A stretch of DNA of 64,000 nt from Planctomycetaceae bacterium (GCA_039680605.1 JBDKTA010000050.1:1-64000); one strand, 5' to 3'. Shown: positions 42,420 to 50,976, counted from the stretch's first letter. Made by a program: numbers and translations. Notes: a model not told the origin generated them from the sequence alone.

Positions 42420-42990
42420 CGGGCTGGCATGGCGACACGCGTTGTTCAGCGGGCCTGCCTGCCGGCAAGGCAGGTCGCCATGGGTGTGCGTGTGGGTCCT
42501 TGCATCTCTTGGGGAAACAACCTGGCCACAGAGTGTCAGAGGATTCTGCATAATTCATCCGTCATGCGTTTTGGCCCCGGAGGGGCCGTCGTGCTTAGCC
42601 CGGATATTTCACCGCAGAGATCGCAGAGACCGCAGAGGTGTCTTGAATCAAAAGGCTTACAGAAACTTTACGGAGTGGGCCTCATGGACAGTCTGTTTTT
42701 CAGGTTATCGCCGCTCGCGACATTAGATGGTCTTGTTTTGAGCCAATTTCTTCTCTGCGTACTTTGCGGTCTCTGCGGTTCATGCAGTTTTCGTGCTTAG
42801 TCCAGGGGGCGGGGCGAGCGAAGCAAGCCCAAGCCCTGGGAATGATGCGTGGATTCAATGAGCCCCGCAGGGCGGCCGTGACGATCAGCCGGGATATTCA
42901 AGACACGAAAGGCGGCCTCGGACGTATGGTTGAGATTACCGACAACGAGAGTCACCGCAGAGAACGCAAAGCCCGCAAAGCTTGCGCGGA
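42420..42990. repeat. Repeat block with 125-bp element copy B
   Basis: No intact gene lies in the 882-bp gap 42372-43253. It holds a GTCGCC-type inverted repeat with a nested CTGCCGGCAAGGCAG hairpin (42424-42490), copy B of the 125-bp element on the minus strand (42595-42721), three blocks of period-9 CGCAGAG-type repeats (about 42611-42639, 42753-42785, 42953-42985) and a CCAAGCCCTGGG motif (42828-42841). Confidence 0.75.
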
Positions 42991-42994
42991 GCCA

Positions 42995-43249
42995 GCGCCA
43001 ACGGCGACCCGGCGGGCAGCGAGCAAGCCCCTTGCCCAGACGCTGCGCCGGGGCGAGAATACAGGCAGACCGCCTGGGTCGGTGGGGTTCATGAAGGAGC
43101 TCGAGGCCGCCCTGGGCCGTCCCTTGCTCCCCAACCCCGGCGGCCGGCCGCGAAAGGCCAGGAAGACGAAAGAAGATGCGAAAACCTGTATGGCGCTAAT
43201 GGCCCGGATATCCCCGGATATCAAAGGTCCTATCAGTAACGTCGAATGA
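42995..43249 (+). pseudogene. Remnant of a REP-associated (Y1-type) transposase C-terminus
   Basis: The frame ending at 43249 encodes TGRPPGSVGFMKELEAALGR followed by PLLPNPGGRPRKARK. This matches the C-terminal tail typical of REP-associated/IS200-like Y1 transposases (GRPLGS...F...LE..LGR.L.P...GRPRK). The catalytic HUH domain and Tyr are absent; the upstream part of the frame is repeat sequence. It is a decayed fragment in the densest repeat region. Confidence 0.6.
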
Positions 43250-43253
43250 TGCG

Positions 43254-44207
43254 ATGAAGATAGCTGCGCGACAGTTCGTCGGGTTGCTGCCGGGTGCCAT
43301 CCTCCCTTGGTTTCTGGGGGGGTGCATTGTTGTTCCCACGGTTCCGATGAATGCTCCTGGTCATGGTCATACTTACAGAATCGTGGACGAACAGGGAAAG
43401 CCGATCGCGAAGGGATTTCTCGTGGTGGAGAGTTTCTATCGAGCCAATCCCGAGATGTTGCGGCTGTATCCAATTGAGGACGGAAAGGCCGTTGTTCCCG
43501 TTAAGATCGCCACACGATGTTCTGCGGGTGCTACCTTTCTGCCCTTTTGCATGTGGATATGGGTTTTCTACTTTGAAAACCCGTATGGGACCTACGTTTA
43601 TCCGGTCTCCGAAGGGTTTCTGTACAAGGAGGGATGGAACGTCGCCCCTTGGGCCCCCCCCGGGAAACCCGGAGAGTTGATGGATGGCCTGACCCCGCCG
43701 CCGAGAGTGCTGCAGATGCGGAAGGTGCCGCCGGACCTCGAGCGGGAAGCCCTCGACTGGCTTGCTGGGCAGGGGCGCATGGTCGGTCAGCCCGAAGATG
43801 ACCAAGCCGCGCGCGGCAAACTGAAGGGCTTTATCGACAAGCGGCTGGCGCAACTGCCGCCATCGAAGATCGTGCCCTTGGACAAGGCGATCCAGGAAAA
43901 GAATGCAACGGAGGTGCGCCGACTTCTGGACAACGGGGCAGATGTGAATCATTGCCATCTGGCCAACCACTGGCGGCCGATCTTTGAAGCCGTAGTGCGC
44001 GATGACAAGGAAATGGTCATGCTCCTGATCGAGCGCGGAGCCGAGGTGAATGTCGTGGATGCCCAAGGGGCTTCGCCTTTGGATAGAACGCAAAACGAGG
44101 ATATCCGCAAGTTCCTGATCTCGCAGGGGGCTGTTTCAACGCTGAAGCACGATGATGCGCCTGCCATGCAACCAACAAGTCGCCCTTCAGGAAAGGCGGC
44201 TAAATGA
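43254..44207 (+). CDS. Ankyrin-repeat lipoprotein
   Basis: A 317-residue protein. An N-terminal export signal ends in a lipobox (FLGGC, Cys 24). A beta-rich domain (about 35-130) has YRIVDEQGKPIAKGFLVVES, like a Cna-B/transthyretin-type fold. The C-terminal part (about 205-300) has two to three ankyrin repeats (VRRLLDNGADVNHCHLANHW, VMLLIERGAEVNVVDAQGAS). GC is lower than in the surrounding genes and codon use is less GC3-rich, which suggests transfer or weak selection. The stop overlaps the next ATG by 4 bp. Confidence 0.75.
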   Translation: MKIAARQFVGLLPGAILPWFLGGCIVVPTVPMNAPGHGHTYRIVDEQGKPIAKGFLVVESFYRANPEMLRLYPIEDGKAVVPVKIATRCSAGATFLPFCMWIWVFYFENPYGTYVYPVSEGFLYKEGWNVAPWAPPGKPGELMDGLTPPPRVLQMRKVPPDLEREALDWLAGQGRMVGQPEDDQAARGKLKGFIDKRLAQLPPSKIVPLDKAIQEKNATEVRRLLDNGADVNHCHLANHWRPIFEAVVRDDKEMVMLLIERGAEVNVVDAQGASPLDRTQNEDIRKFLISQGAVSTLKHDDAPAMQPTSRPSGKAAK

Positions 44208-44362
44208 TCTTTTGGCGATCACTGATCTTGGTGTTCCCGCTGTTGTTTGCGGCCGGATGTCCCAGAAGCTCGATGGGACACTCGCCGTATGTCCATCTCT
44301 ACTACAACGATCCTTCTTCGGGGCCGTTTGGGACAGATGCCTTAATTCATTCGTGGATATGA
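44204..44362 (+). pseudogene. Truncated lipoprotein gene
   Basis: A 52-residue frame starts with ATG overlapping the previous TGA and encodes a lipoprotein signal (MIFWRSLILVFPLLFAAGC, Cys 19), then SPYVHLYYNDPSSGPFG, and stops early. It is too short to be a normal lipoprotein. About 450 bp of repeats follow, after which protein-like sequence resumes (near 44803: TYYCSKKLGGCAPSGGLGLA), so the gene seems to have been broken. Confidence 0.45.
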
Positions 44363-45200
44363 ATCTGCCTTTTCCTATGTTCTTCGCTTTGGGGCGTGTT
44401 TCTGCACGTCCGCGCCGGGCTTTTTCCGATCCAGGGCGGCGTCCCGCCTTCGCCGAAGGCTACGCCGTGGCAGGCGCTGCCGCACTCCAGGGAGCTTGCT
44501 GCACGGTCCTGGCCACGTGGCGATGGGGACAGGCCCCTTCAGGGGCCTTCGTCCCGGCGAAGCCGGGCTTAGGCCAGGGCTTTTAGCCCTGGCACGGCGC
44601 GATGATTAATTCCCTTTTTCTTTCAGCACGCTTTAGCGTGCTTACCCCAAAAGCGCGCTAAAGCGTGCTGAGAGGAAAAACCAGAGATAAAAGAAAAGCG
44701 ATGTGGCGCCCCTCGACCCGGCGAAAACGCCGGGGCTAGGCCCGCCTTCGGCGGGACGAAAGCCGCTAAAGCGGCTTGCCGGAAGGCCATGCGGTGCCTG
44801 GAACAGTCACCTATTATTGCTCTAAGAAATTGGGCGGCTGCGCACCTAGCGGGGGCTTGGGGCTGGCGGTGGGGGGCTACTATCAGTTGCCTCTGACGCG
44901 GGGAAAGTGCCCCTTGGAGTGCGGCGGCAGCGACGCCGCCCTGGATGTTTTTGGCGAACGCAAGATCCACATACACAATGAAACCCTATGCGATTGAAAG
45001 CTTCACTACGGCCATGACGCAGGCTGCAATTATGGCGTCCTCCTATTTCCGAGCAACAGCCAGGGCGGCGTCGCGGCCGCCGCACTCCAGGGTCGCTTTG
45101 CGGCGACGGAGGAATCGAGGAGTTCTTCCTCGATCCGTTTTCACAGGTTGGACATTTTGAGGCGTCTTCCCCGGGGAATAAAAGGGCTCGGCGGCAGGGG
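44363..45200. repeat. Repeat-invaded gap with scattered coding remnants
   Basis: No intact gene. Hairpins include GCGGCG/CGCCGC with CACTCCAG (about 44430-44495, 44915-44942, 45060-45092), CCCTTCAGGGGCC (44535-44550), AGCACGCTTTAGCGTGCT with a reverse copy (44625-44671), and CCGCCTTCGGCGG (44743-44755). Between them lie coding-like fragments at about 44803-44890 and 45003-45060 (in one frame HYGHDAGCNYGVLLFPSNSQ), probably from the gene that starts at 44204. Confidence 0.6.
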
Positions 45201-45233
45201 GGCGTATAACTATCACATCAGAAAGGCCCGAGC

Positions 45234-45968
45234 ATGCAATACACTGTGACCGAACTGGCGGCCGATATCTTCCGCATCTCCACGTTTCATCCTGACTACC
45301 GCATCGAGTTTAACCAGTTCCTGATCCGCGACGACGAGCCATTCCTGATGCATACCGGCATGCGGGGCATGTTCCAGACCACGCTGGAGGGCGTGACCAC
45401 GATCATCGACCCCTCGACGCTGCGGTGGATCGGATTCAGTCATTTCGAGTCCGACGAGTGCGGCGCCATGAACGACTGGTTGGCGGCCGCCCCGCGCGCC
45501 CAGGGGGTCTGCAGCTTCGTCGCGGCAATGGTGAACCTCGGCGACTTCGCCATCCGACCGCCGCGCCCGCTGGCCGATGGCGAGATACTCCCCCTGGGCC
45601 GCCACCGCCTGCAGTTCCTGGCCACGCCGCACCTGCCGCACGGCTGGGACGCGGGCCTGTTCTTCGACCAGACCCAGCGCACGCTGCTGTGCTCGGACCT
45701 GTTCTTCCAGGGAGGCAACTGCCCGCCGGTCGCCGGCCCGGAGATCATCGAGCGGGCGACCAAAGCCATCCGCGCCAGCCGCAGCGGCCCGCTGGCCCAC
45801 GACATGCCCTACACCCCGCACACCGACAGCATGCTCAACCGCCTGGCCGCCCTGGACCCCCAAGCCATCGCCGCCATGCACGGCAGCTCATTCCAAGGCG
45901 ACGGCCACAAGGCCCTGACCGCCCTTGCCGCCGAGATCAAATCGCTGCTGTCCACGCCCGAACCGTAG
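45234..45968 (+). CDS. Flavodiiron-type metallo-beta-lactamase-fold protein
   Basis: A 244-residue cytoplasmic protein that resembles the di-iron (ODP) domain of flavodiiron oxygen or NO reductases. The metal motif HFESDECGAMN is the HxExD pattern; a His in HLPHGWDAG, an Asp in LLCSDLFFQGG and a His in AAMHGSSF supply the other ligands. The flavodoxin domain is missing, so an outside electron donor would be needed, or it may be a sensor. RBS GAAAGG and a TATAAC box at 45205-45210 lie upstream. Confidence 0.78.
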   Translation: MQYTVTELAADIFRISTFHPDYRIEFNQFLIRDDEPFLMHTGMRGMFQTTLEGVTTIIDPSTLRWIGFSHFESDECGAMNDWLAAAPRAQGVCSFVAAMVNLGDFAIRPPRPLADGEILPLGRHRLQFLATPHLPHGWDAGLFFDQTQRTLLCSDLFFQGGNCPPVAGPEIIERATKAIRASRSGPLAHDMPYTPHTDSMLNRLAALDPQAIAAMHGSSFQGDGHKALTALAAEIKSLLSTPEP

Positions 45969-46516
45969 GACGAGGGCAGGTTTCGAATTTCGGATTGCGG
46001 ATTGCGGATTACCGTTTGTACCCCTCGTCATGCGTGGAAGGTACGGGCGGTCTACGGGCCACAGCGACACAGAGCTCACAGAGCCGGAGAAGTCAAAGGT
46101 GGTGTTTTCTAATGCCCATCTTCTCGTTTTTCTCGGTGTCTCTGTGGCCCAACTTCTTTGTCAGTCTTGGGGCTAACGCCGCTGAAGCACGCGGAGCGGA
46201 ATGTCGACTATTAGGGTCCGCGAATGCCACAACTGGATGGACATGAATGCGAAACCGCTGTGAAAAGTACAACAAAGTGCAAGGAAGTACAATTGTGGTA
46301 CAGCCCGTACCTCTTTCGGGGAAGCGGTTTGCGGCGGGTTCCCTGCAAACCGCTGTGAAAAGTACAACAAAGTACAAGGAAGTACAACCATCGTCGCGAT
46401 GCAAGGCGAAGCCCAAAGCTTTAAGGGTATCAGAATCAGGATCACTCGGGGCGCTACGACTATACTTCAATAGAAGAGGGCAAAGGAGCTTATCACACCC
46501 TCAGAAAGGAACTGTC
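45969..46516. repeat. Gap with GGATTGC heptamers and two 41-bp direct repeats
   Basis: No gene is seen. It contains a heptamer run (45986-46012, GGATTGC units), and two 41-bp direct repeats at 46252-46292 and 46347-46387, both starting AAACCGCTGTGAAAAGTACA and differing at one base. A possible TATACT box is near 46459, serving the lipoprotein gene at 46517. Confidence 0.75.
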
Positions 46517-46915
46517 ATGCGATTTCCAACGCTTGTTGCCGCCGTCGCGATTACAGGGTTAGTCGGCTGCGCCAGTCCCCGCGGGGGCGGGCTGGCGAAG
46601 GAGGAGAGCTTCAAGATCGGAATCCCGATGTGGACGGTCAAGGTCAAACAAGGCGAGACCAAGACCGTCAACGTGAACCTCAGCCGGGGCGATTACTTCA
46701 AGCAGGACGTGCGTTTGCGATTGACGGCCTCGCCGGGAATCTCCGTCGAGCCGACGTCGGTGCTTGTCCGCGCGAGCGACCCGCCGGAGGTTCCGATCCG
46801 CATCAGCGCCCCGGCCAACGCCGCCCTGGGCAAGTACCGTGTGAATGTCGAAGGGACCCCCGAGCAAGGCGCCGCGACGGGCATCGACATCACTGTGGAA
46901 GTGGATGAACCGTAG
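46517..46915 (+). CDS. Small lipoprotein with an immunoglobulin-like domain
   Basis: A 132-residue protein with a lipoprotein signal (MRFPTLVAAVAITGLVGC, Cys 18). The mature part is one beta-sandwich (VKQGETKTVNVNLSRGDYFK, VSVEPTSVLV-type strand, LGKYRVNVEGTPEQG), like domains in alpha-galactosidase NEW3 or COG1470-type proteins. Start at 46517 with AAAGGA upstream. No partner gene is evident. Confidence 0.65.
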   Translation: MRFPTLVAAVAITGLVGCASPRGGGLAKEESFKIGIPMWTVKVKQGETKTVNVNLSRGDYFKQDVRLRLTASPGISVEPTSVLVRASDPPEVPIRISAPANAALGKYRVNVEGTPEQGAATGIDITVEVDEP

Positions 46916-46922
46916 GGGCGAC

Positions 46923-47008
46923 GCATTGCGGATTTTGGATTTCGGATTGCGGATTGTCAGAAATGAGTTTTATCTCTGCGATCTCCGCGATCTCCGCGGT
47001 GAATCTCC
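46923..47008. repeat. GGATTTN heptamers and period-9 repeat between convergent genes
   Basis: Heptamers at 46928-46955 (GGATTTT, GGATTTC, GGATTGC type, as at 4817), then a period-9 CTCTGCGATCTCCGCGAT-type run (46973-47005), up to the stop of the pseudopilin gene. Confidence 0.7.
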
Positions 47009-47011
47009 GGA

Positions 47012-47917
47012 TTAAGGCGCGAGGGCTTTTTCCGGATCGGCATAGAGGGTGGCGGGGCCGGCGTTTTCGGCCTGGATCGTCGCCAGGTCGGCAGCGCCTC
47101 GCCCGCGGGGAAACTTGCTGCCCTCGATGGAACCGACGTGCCCATCGGCAAAGACCACGTTGGCGACGTTTCCATGGCGGTACCCGATGCGGGAGTCGGC
47201 TGATCCGAGTTGGTTCTGCTTGTGCTTTCCGGCGTAGAGGCCGTCGGCCACGGCGACCAGGCGCGAGGGCGCCTTGAACGCCCAGCGGCTGGTCGGCTGG
47301 ATGGTCACGCCATTGGTGCTGGGTCCATATCCGACGGAGGCGGTGTAGTACATGTCGGGCGTGACGGAGGTGACTGCGCCGATGGGGTTGTCGGCATTGA
47401 TCCAGTAGGCGACTTTGAAGATGTTGTTGAACCCGCGGGCGGGAACAGTCGTGGCCACGTTGCCCGTGCCCGAGGCCGCCCGCACGTTGGGCCATTCCAT
47501 CCAGCCCTTGGGGTTGTTCGGCTCGGTCCCGGTCTGTCCATCCTTCATGCCTTCGACGTCGATGGTGGCCGGGCAGTAGAAGACGTTGCCTCCGGAGGTG
47601 CGGCTGGTGGTCACGAGCTGGTCGCGGTCGAGCAGCGGACCCCATCCCTCCAGCGGGTTGTCCACGCCGCCGTCGGTTCCGGTCATCGTGTACGAAGGAA
47701 CCACCAGGTCATTGTGGGCCCGCTGATACGCGCCCAGCCCGAACCCGATCTGCTTGAGGTTAGCCTGGCAGGCGGTGGATCGGGCCGCGACCAGGGCGTT
47801 GCCGACAATGGGCACGAGTATGGCCACCAGAACGGCGATAATGGCGATGACCACCAGCAACTCGACCAGGGTAAACCCGGCACCCTCGGCGTCGCGATGG
47901 CACGTGGTTCTTTCCAA
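47012..47917 (-). CDS. H-X9-DG type prepilin-like protein
   Basis: About 301 residues. A leader with GAG followed by [20 protein letters not shown] is the prepilin peptidase site and the pilin helix; the C-terminal part has [19 protein letters not shown], the H-X9-DG motif of the large planctomycete pseudopilin family. Start: TTG at 47917 is preferred because AAAAGGAG lies 9 nt upstream; a TTG at 47962 and an ATG at 47953 are in frame but have no ribosome-binding site. The Shine-Dalgarno sequence lies inside a 12-bp hairpin. It may be a surface or pseudopilus component. Confidence 0.8.
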   Translation of the reverse strand: MERTTCHRDAEGAGFTLVELLVVIAIIAVLVAILVPIVGNALVAARSTACQANLKQIGFGLGAYQRAHNDLVVPSYTMTGTDGGVDNPLEGWGPLLDRDQLVTTSRTSGGNVFYCPATIDVEGMKDGQTGTEPNNPKGWMEWPNVRAASGTGNVATTVPARGFNNIFKVAYWINADNPIGAVTSVTPDMYYTASVGYGPSTNGVTIQPTSRWAFKAPSRLVAVADGLYAGKHKQNQLGSADSRIGYRHGNVANVVFADGHVGSIEGSKFPRGRGAADLATIQAENAGPATLYADPEKALAP

Positions 47918-47923
47918 AAGACA

Positions 47924-47971
47924 TAACTCCTTTTGACGGGCATCACGCAACATGCGCGCCAAAAGGAGTTA
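47924..47971 (-). promoter_or_regulatory. Hairpin masking the Shine-Dalgarno sequence
   Basis: In the mRNA TAACTCCTTTTG (47971-47960) is followed after 24 nt by its perfect complement CAAAAGGAGTTA (47935-47924), which contains the Shine-Dalgarno AAGGAG of the 47917 gene. A 12-bp stem would block ribosome entry. Confidence 0.6.
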
Positions 47972-48053
47972 CGTCGGATTACCTGCCGTTTGGCCTGGTC
48001 CTTGCAGGCCGCCTGGACACTTCGTGTGCAAAGGCGCTGAATATCTGTGCAGA

Positions 48054-48800
48054 TCAGTCCCGAGCGAATCTCTCTTCGATCTTCTTGACGGCGTTGAGGG
48101 CGGCTTTGCGGACGCCCTTGTCGACATCTTCGCGGGCGGCCTGTCTCAGGGCCGGCAGGGCCTGGGGGGCCAGCAACTTGCCCAGGCTGTTGGCGGATTC
48201 TTTGCGGACGTCCTTGCTGCCGTCGCGTGCCAGGGCCCGGGTCAGGGCGGCTACCACCGGGGGGGTATTGAAGTCGCGCAGTTCCTTGGCGGCTTTCTTG
48301 CGTTGTCCGTCATCGCCGCTGGTCAGCAGGGCGAGGTATTCGGCCGCACGGGGGTCTACGACTGTCAGCGGCCTGCGGACCACGGGCGCGGGCTGGACGA
48401 CTACGGGCGGTTGCCCAGCAGGGGCGGCGATGGTCGCCGGAGGCGGCGGGGGCACGTAGGCCGGTTGTGTCGCCGGCGGTGGAGCGGGGGCTTCAACCAC
48501 GACCTGCGGCGCCGGCTCGGCGGGGGCAACCTGAACCACCGGCGGGACATAGACATAGGTTGGCGCCGGAGGTGGCGGGGGCGTTACATATACCACCGCC
48601 GGAGCAGGGTAGTAATAAGGATAGCGGTACGGGCCATAGTAATAGCCGTAGTGCCCGTAATAAGGGCGCGGATGGTAGTACGGCGCATGGCCGCCGCCAA
48701 CGCCGACACCGATGCCGATGGAGACGCGTGCGGCTGCGGGTTGGGCAGCGACCAGAAGAAACAGGGCAGTCAGGACAGGCAGGCAGATCCAGCGTTTCAT
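48054..48800 (-). CDS. Exported Tyr/Pro-rich protein with HEAT repeats
   Basis: A 248-residue protein. The signal peptide MKRWICLPVLTALFLLVAA ends near PAAA-R. A Gly then Tyr/Pro-rich segment (YYHPRPYYGHYGYYYGPYRY) and a Pro/Val-rich linker follow. Residues about 155-245 are HEAT-like helices (RKKAAKELRDFNTPPVVAAL, KDVRKESANSLGKLLAPQAL, KGVRKAALNAVKKIEERFAR). The function is unknown; envelope scaffolding is possible. The start has GAGGTG upstream. Confidence 0.65.
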   Translation of the reverse strand: MKRWICLPVLTALFLLVAAQPAAARVSIGIGVGVGGGHAPYYHPRPYYGHYGYYYGPYRYPYYYPAPAVVYVTPPPPPAPTYVYVPPVVQVAPAEPAPQVVVEAPAPPPATQPAYVPPPPPATIAAPAGQPPVVVQPAPVVRRPLTVVDPRAAEYLALLTSGDDGQRKKAAKELRDFNTPPVVAALTRALARDGSKDVRKESANSLGKLLAPQALPALRQAAREDVDKGVRKAALNAVKKIEERFARD

Positions 48801-48987
48801 GGGGCACCTCATTTTGTGTTGTTTCGCCGATTTCATTTCAGCATTTGCCGGCTTGAATTTCAAGTGGAGCGCGGCCGCACGGCGGTTACAGGATTTTGCG
48901 TCGCAATTCAAGAAAGGGGTGGAACTCGTCGAGAGAAAATCTGGAAACGGGACAAGGTTCCCGGAAGAACTATAAAGGAGACATGGC

Positions 48988-49410
48988 ATGCGGAACAGAC
49001 GCGGTTTTACGCTGGTTGAGTTGGCGGTGGTCGTGGTGATCATTGGCGTGTTGGCGGCCTTTGCCGTGCCGCGCTTCCTGGCGTCGGTGGAGCGGTCCAA
49101 GGCGGCTGAGGCGTTCAACTATCTTTCGTCCGTTCAGGCGGCGCAGGAGCGATTCCACGCCCGCCAGGGCACGTACGCCGACGATCTGGCAGACCTGGAC
49201 ATCAAGTTGACGACGCCGAAGTACTTCGCAACCGGCTCGATCGCGGCAGGCAAGACCAGCAGCCTTCAGGATTCCTGGTCGCTGACCCTGACCCGCAGCG
49301 GCGCTTCGGCCGGTTACGGCGAATACAGCGTGACCTTCACCGAAGAGGGCTACGACGGCGAGAACAGCACGATCAAGGATCATGCTGACATCAACCCGAT
49401 GCAGACCTGA
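48988..49410 (+). CDS. Major pilin/pseudopilin, paralogue 1
   Basis: A 140-residue type IV pilin-like protein. Cleavage is expected after Gly6 (MRNRRG), giving FTLVELAVVVVIIGVLAAFA with the conserved Glu5. The rest has the GspG/PilA-like pattern QGTYADDLADLDIKL. It differs from the gene at 50101 at 8 of 140 positions, and the last 40 residues are the same. RBS AAGGAG. A strong terminator follows at 49436. Confidence 0.88.
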   Translation: MRNRRGFTLVELAVVVVIIGVLAAFAVPRFLASVERSKAAEAFNYLSSVQAAQERFHARQGTYADDLADLDIKLTTPKYFATGSIAAGKTSSLQDSWSLTLTRSGASAGYGEYSVTFTEEGYDGENSTIKDHADINPMQT

Positions 49411-49435
49411 TCGCGGCAGAACAACGATTTCACGG

Positions 49436-49462
49436 CGGGTCCCTCTCAGGGACCCGTTTTTT
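49436..49462 (+). terminator. Rho-independent terminator after pilin 1
   Basis: Perfect 9-bp stem CGGGTCCCT/AGGGACCCG with a 3-nt loop, then six T (49457-49462). It isolates the first pilin gene as a single transcript. Confidence 0.88.
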
Positions 49463-49558
49463 ATTGGTTTTTTTCTCCGCGATTTTTGCCCCGGGTGAAC
49501 TTGAAACCTACCTTGCCCTTGATCGCAGAACGCAAACTTTGCTCATAGGAGGCAAACC

Positions 49559-49981
49559 ATGCAAAACAAACGCGGTTTCACGTTGGTCGAATTGGCCGTG
49601 GTCGTCGTGATCATCGGCGTTCTTGCCGCATTCGCGGTACCCCGGTTCCTGGCGTCGGTCGAGCGGTCCAAGGCCGCCGAGGCGTTCAACTTCCTCTCGT
49701 CGATCCAGGCGGCCCAGGAGCGGTACCACGCCCGCCAGGGCACCTACGCCGACGATCTGGCGGACCTGGACATCAAGCTGACGGCGCCCAAGTATTTCGC
49801 AGCGGGCACCATCGCCGCCGGAAAGACCAGCAGCCTGGAGGATTCGTGGACGCTGAGCCTGACTCGCAGCGGCGCATCGGCCGGCTACGGCGAGTATACC
49901 GTGACATTTACCGAAGAGGGTTTTGACACCACCAACAGCACGATCAGCGATCACGCCGACATCAACCCGATGCAGACGTGA
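49559..49981 (+). CDS. Major pilin/pseudopilin, paralogue 2
   Basis: A 140-residue pilin (MQNKRG then FTLVELAVVVVIIG). Compared with paralogues 1 and 3 it carries AAGTIAAGKTSSLEDSW and a C-terminal EEGFDTTNSTISDHADINPM, which is closer to paralogue 4 (56991). RBS AGGAGG. It is 148 bp downstream of paralogue 1. Confidence 0.88.
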   Translation: MQNKRGFTLVELAVVVVIIGVLAAFAVPRFLASVERSKAAEAFNFLSSIQAAQERYHARQGTYADDLADLDIKLTAPKYFAAGTIAAGKTSSLEDSWTLSLTRSGASAGYGEYTVTFTEEGFDTTNSTISDHADINPMQT

Positions 49982-50100
49982 TAGCGAACGGGGGCGCGAA
50001 TTCTTCTTGTCCTTAATGAACTGCGGGATTCAACGAACCGAAAGTTAACCTGTACGGGGCACACGGATGCCCCTGAACGTCCTCGAAAAGGAGACATGGC

Positions 50101-50523
50101 ATGCGGAATAAGCGCGGATTCACCTTGGTGGAATTGGCAGTGGTCGTGGTCATCATCGGCGTTCTGGCGGCATTTGCGGTGCCCCGGTTCCTGGCGTCGG
50201 TCGAGCGGTCGAAAGCCGCCGAAGCGTTCAACTTCCTCTCATCGGTGCAGGCGGCCCAGGAGCGTTTCCACGCTCGCCAGGGCACGTATGCCGACGACCT
50301 GAAGGACCTGGACATCAAGATGACCGCCCCGAAGTACTTTGCCACCGGGACGGTGGCCGCGGGCAAGACCAGCAGCCTGCAGGATTCCTGGACGCTGACC
50401 CTGACCCGCAGCGGCGCCTCGGCCGGCTACGGCGAATACAGCGTGACCTTCACCGAAGAGGGCTACGACGGCGAGAACAGCACGATCAAGGATCATGCCG
50501 ATATCAACCCGATGCAGACCTAA
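50101..50523 (+). CDS. Major pilin/pseudopilin, paralogue 3
   Basis: A 140-residue pilin (MRNKRG then FTLVELAVVVVIIG) that is nearly the same as paralogue 1, including the last 40 residues. RBS AAGGAG. An 11-bp hairpin follows at 50548. Three such copies in 1.5 kb suggest recent duplication or gene conversion. Confidence 0.88.
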   Translation: MRNKRGFTLVELAVVVVIIGVLAAFAVPRFLASVERSKAAEAFNFLSSVQAAQERFHARQGTYADDLKDLDIKMTAPKYFATGTVAAGKTSSLQDSWTLTLTRSGASAGYGEYSVTFTEEGYDGENSTIKDHADINPMQT

Positions 50524-50547
50524 CGGCAACCGGTTTTGAAATCGACG

Positions 50548-50582
50548 CAGACGCGTCCGGCCCATGCGGCGGGACGCGTCTG
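50548..50582 (+). terminator. Hairpin after pilin 3
   Basis: CAGACGCGTCC pairs with GGACGCGTCTG (11 bp) around a 13-nt loop. Only a weak T-rich tail follows, so termination may be partial. Confidence 0.55.
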
Positions 50583-50611
50583 TGTCGTTTACCGGTAACC
50601 CGGAAACCGCA

Positions 50612-50830
50612 TGCACCGCAGAGACCGCGGAGACCGCAGAGGGGCAAGAGCTCAAGGCCATGTGGGCAGGGTGGCATGGCGACGCACGTTTCTGTTTCTC
50701 GTGGGTCGCCATGATCAGCACGAGCCCCATGGCGACCCGCTGAAACAACGCGTGTCGCCTGCCACCCCGGTTCAACTTCTCTTGAACATTATGCCTCTGC
50801 GGTCTCTGCGATCTCCGCGGTGAATGGCTG
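50612..50830. repeat. Period-9 repeats flanking a GTCGCCATG-type block
   Basis: The 453-bp gap 50524-50976 has no gene. Period-9 CCGCAGAGA repeats (about 50614-50640) and the reverse form (50790-50822) flank a compound GTGGCATGGCGAC/GTCGCC block (50669-50767). From 50830 to 50976 nothing further is recognised. Confidence 0.7.
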
Positions 50831-50976
50831 TGACGGGAGCAAGAGGCTAAGGGGCATCGGGGGGGCGTTATTTAAGGGCGGGGCGGGAATGACCGACGTT
50901 GAAGACGTGTCTGACCTCGCGCAGGAGGTCCGGAATCATTCTCCAGCTTTGTGGCGTGGAGGTTTGTGAACCGTTA

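Noticed and set aside
42764-43249. A real 161-residue protein gene
   Set aside because: The first half is repeat sequence in translation, and only the transposase-like tail looks like protein; treated as a remnant.
44152-44586. A 144-codon open frame after the ankyrin gene
   Set aside because: It overlaps the ankyrin gene end and the lipoprotein signal in another frame and runs through hairpin repeats; no ribosome-binding site.
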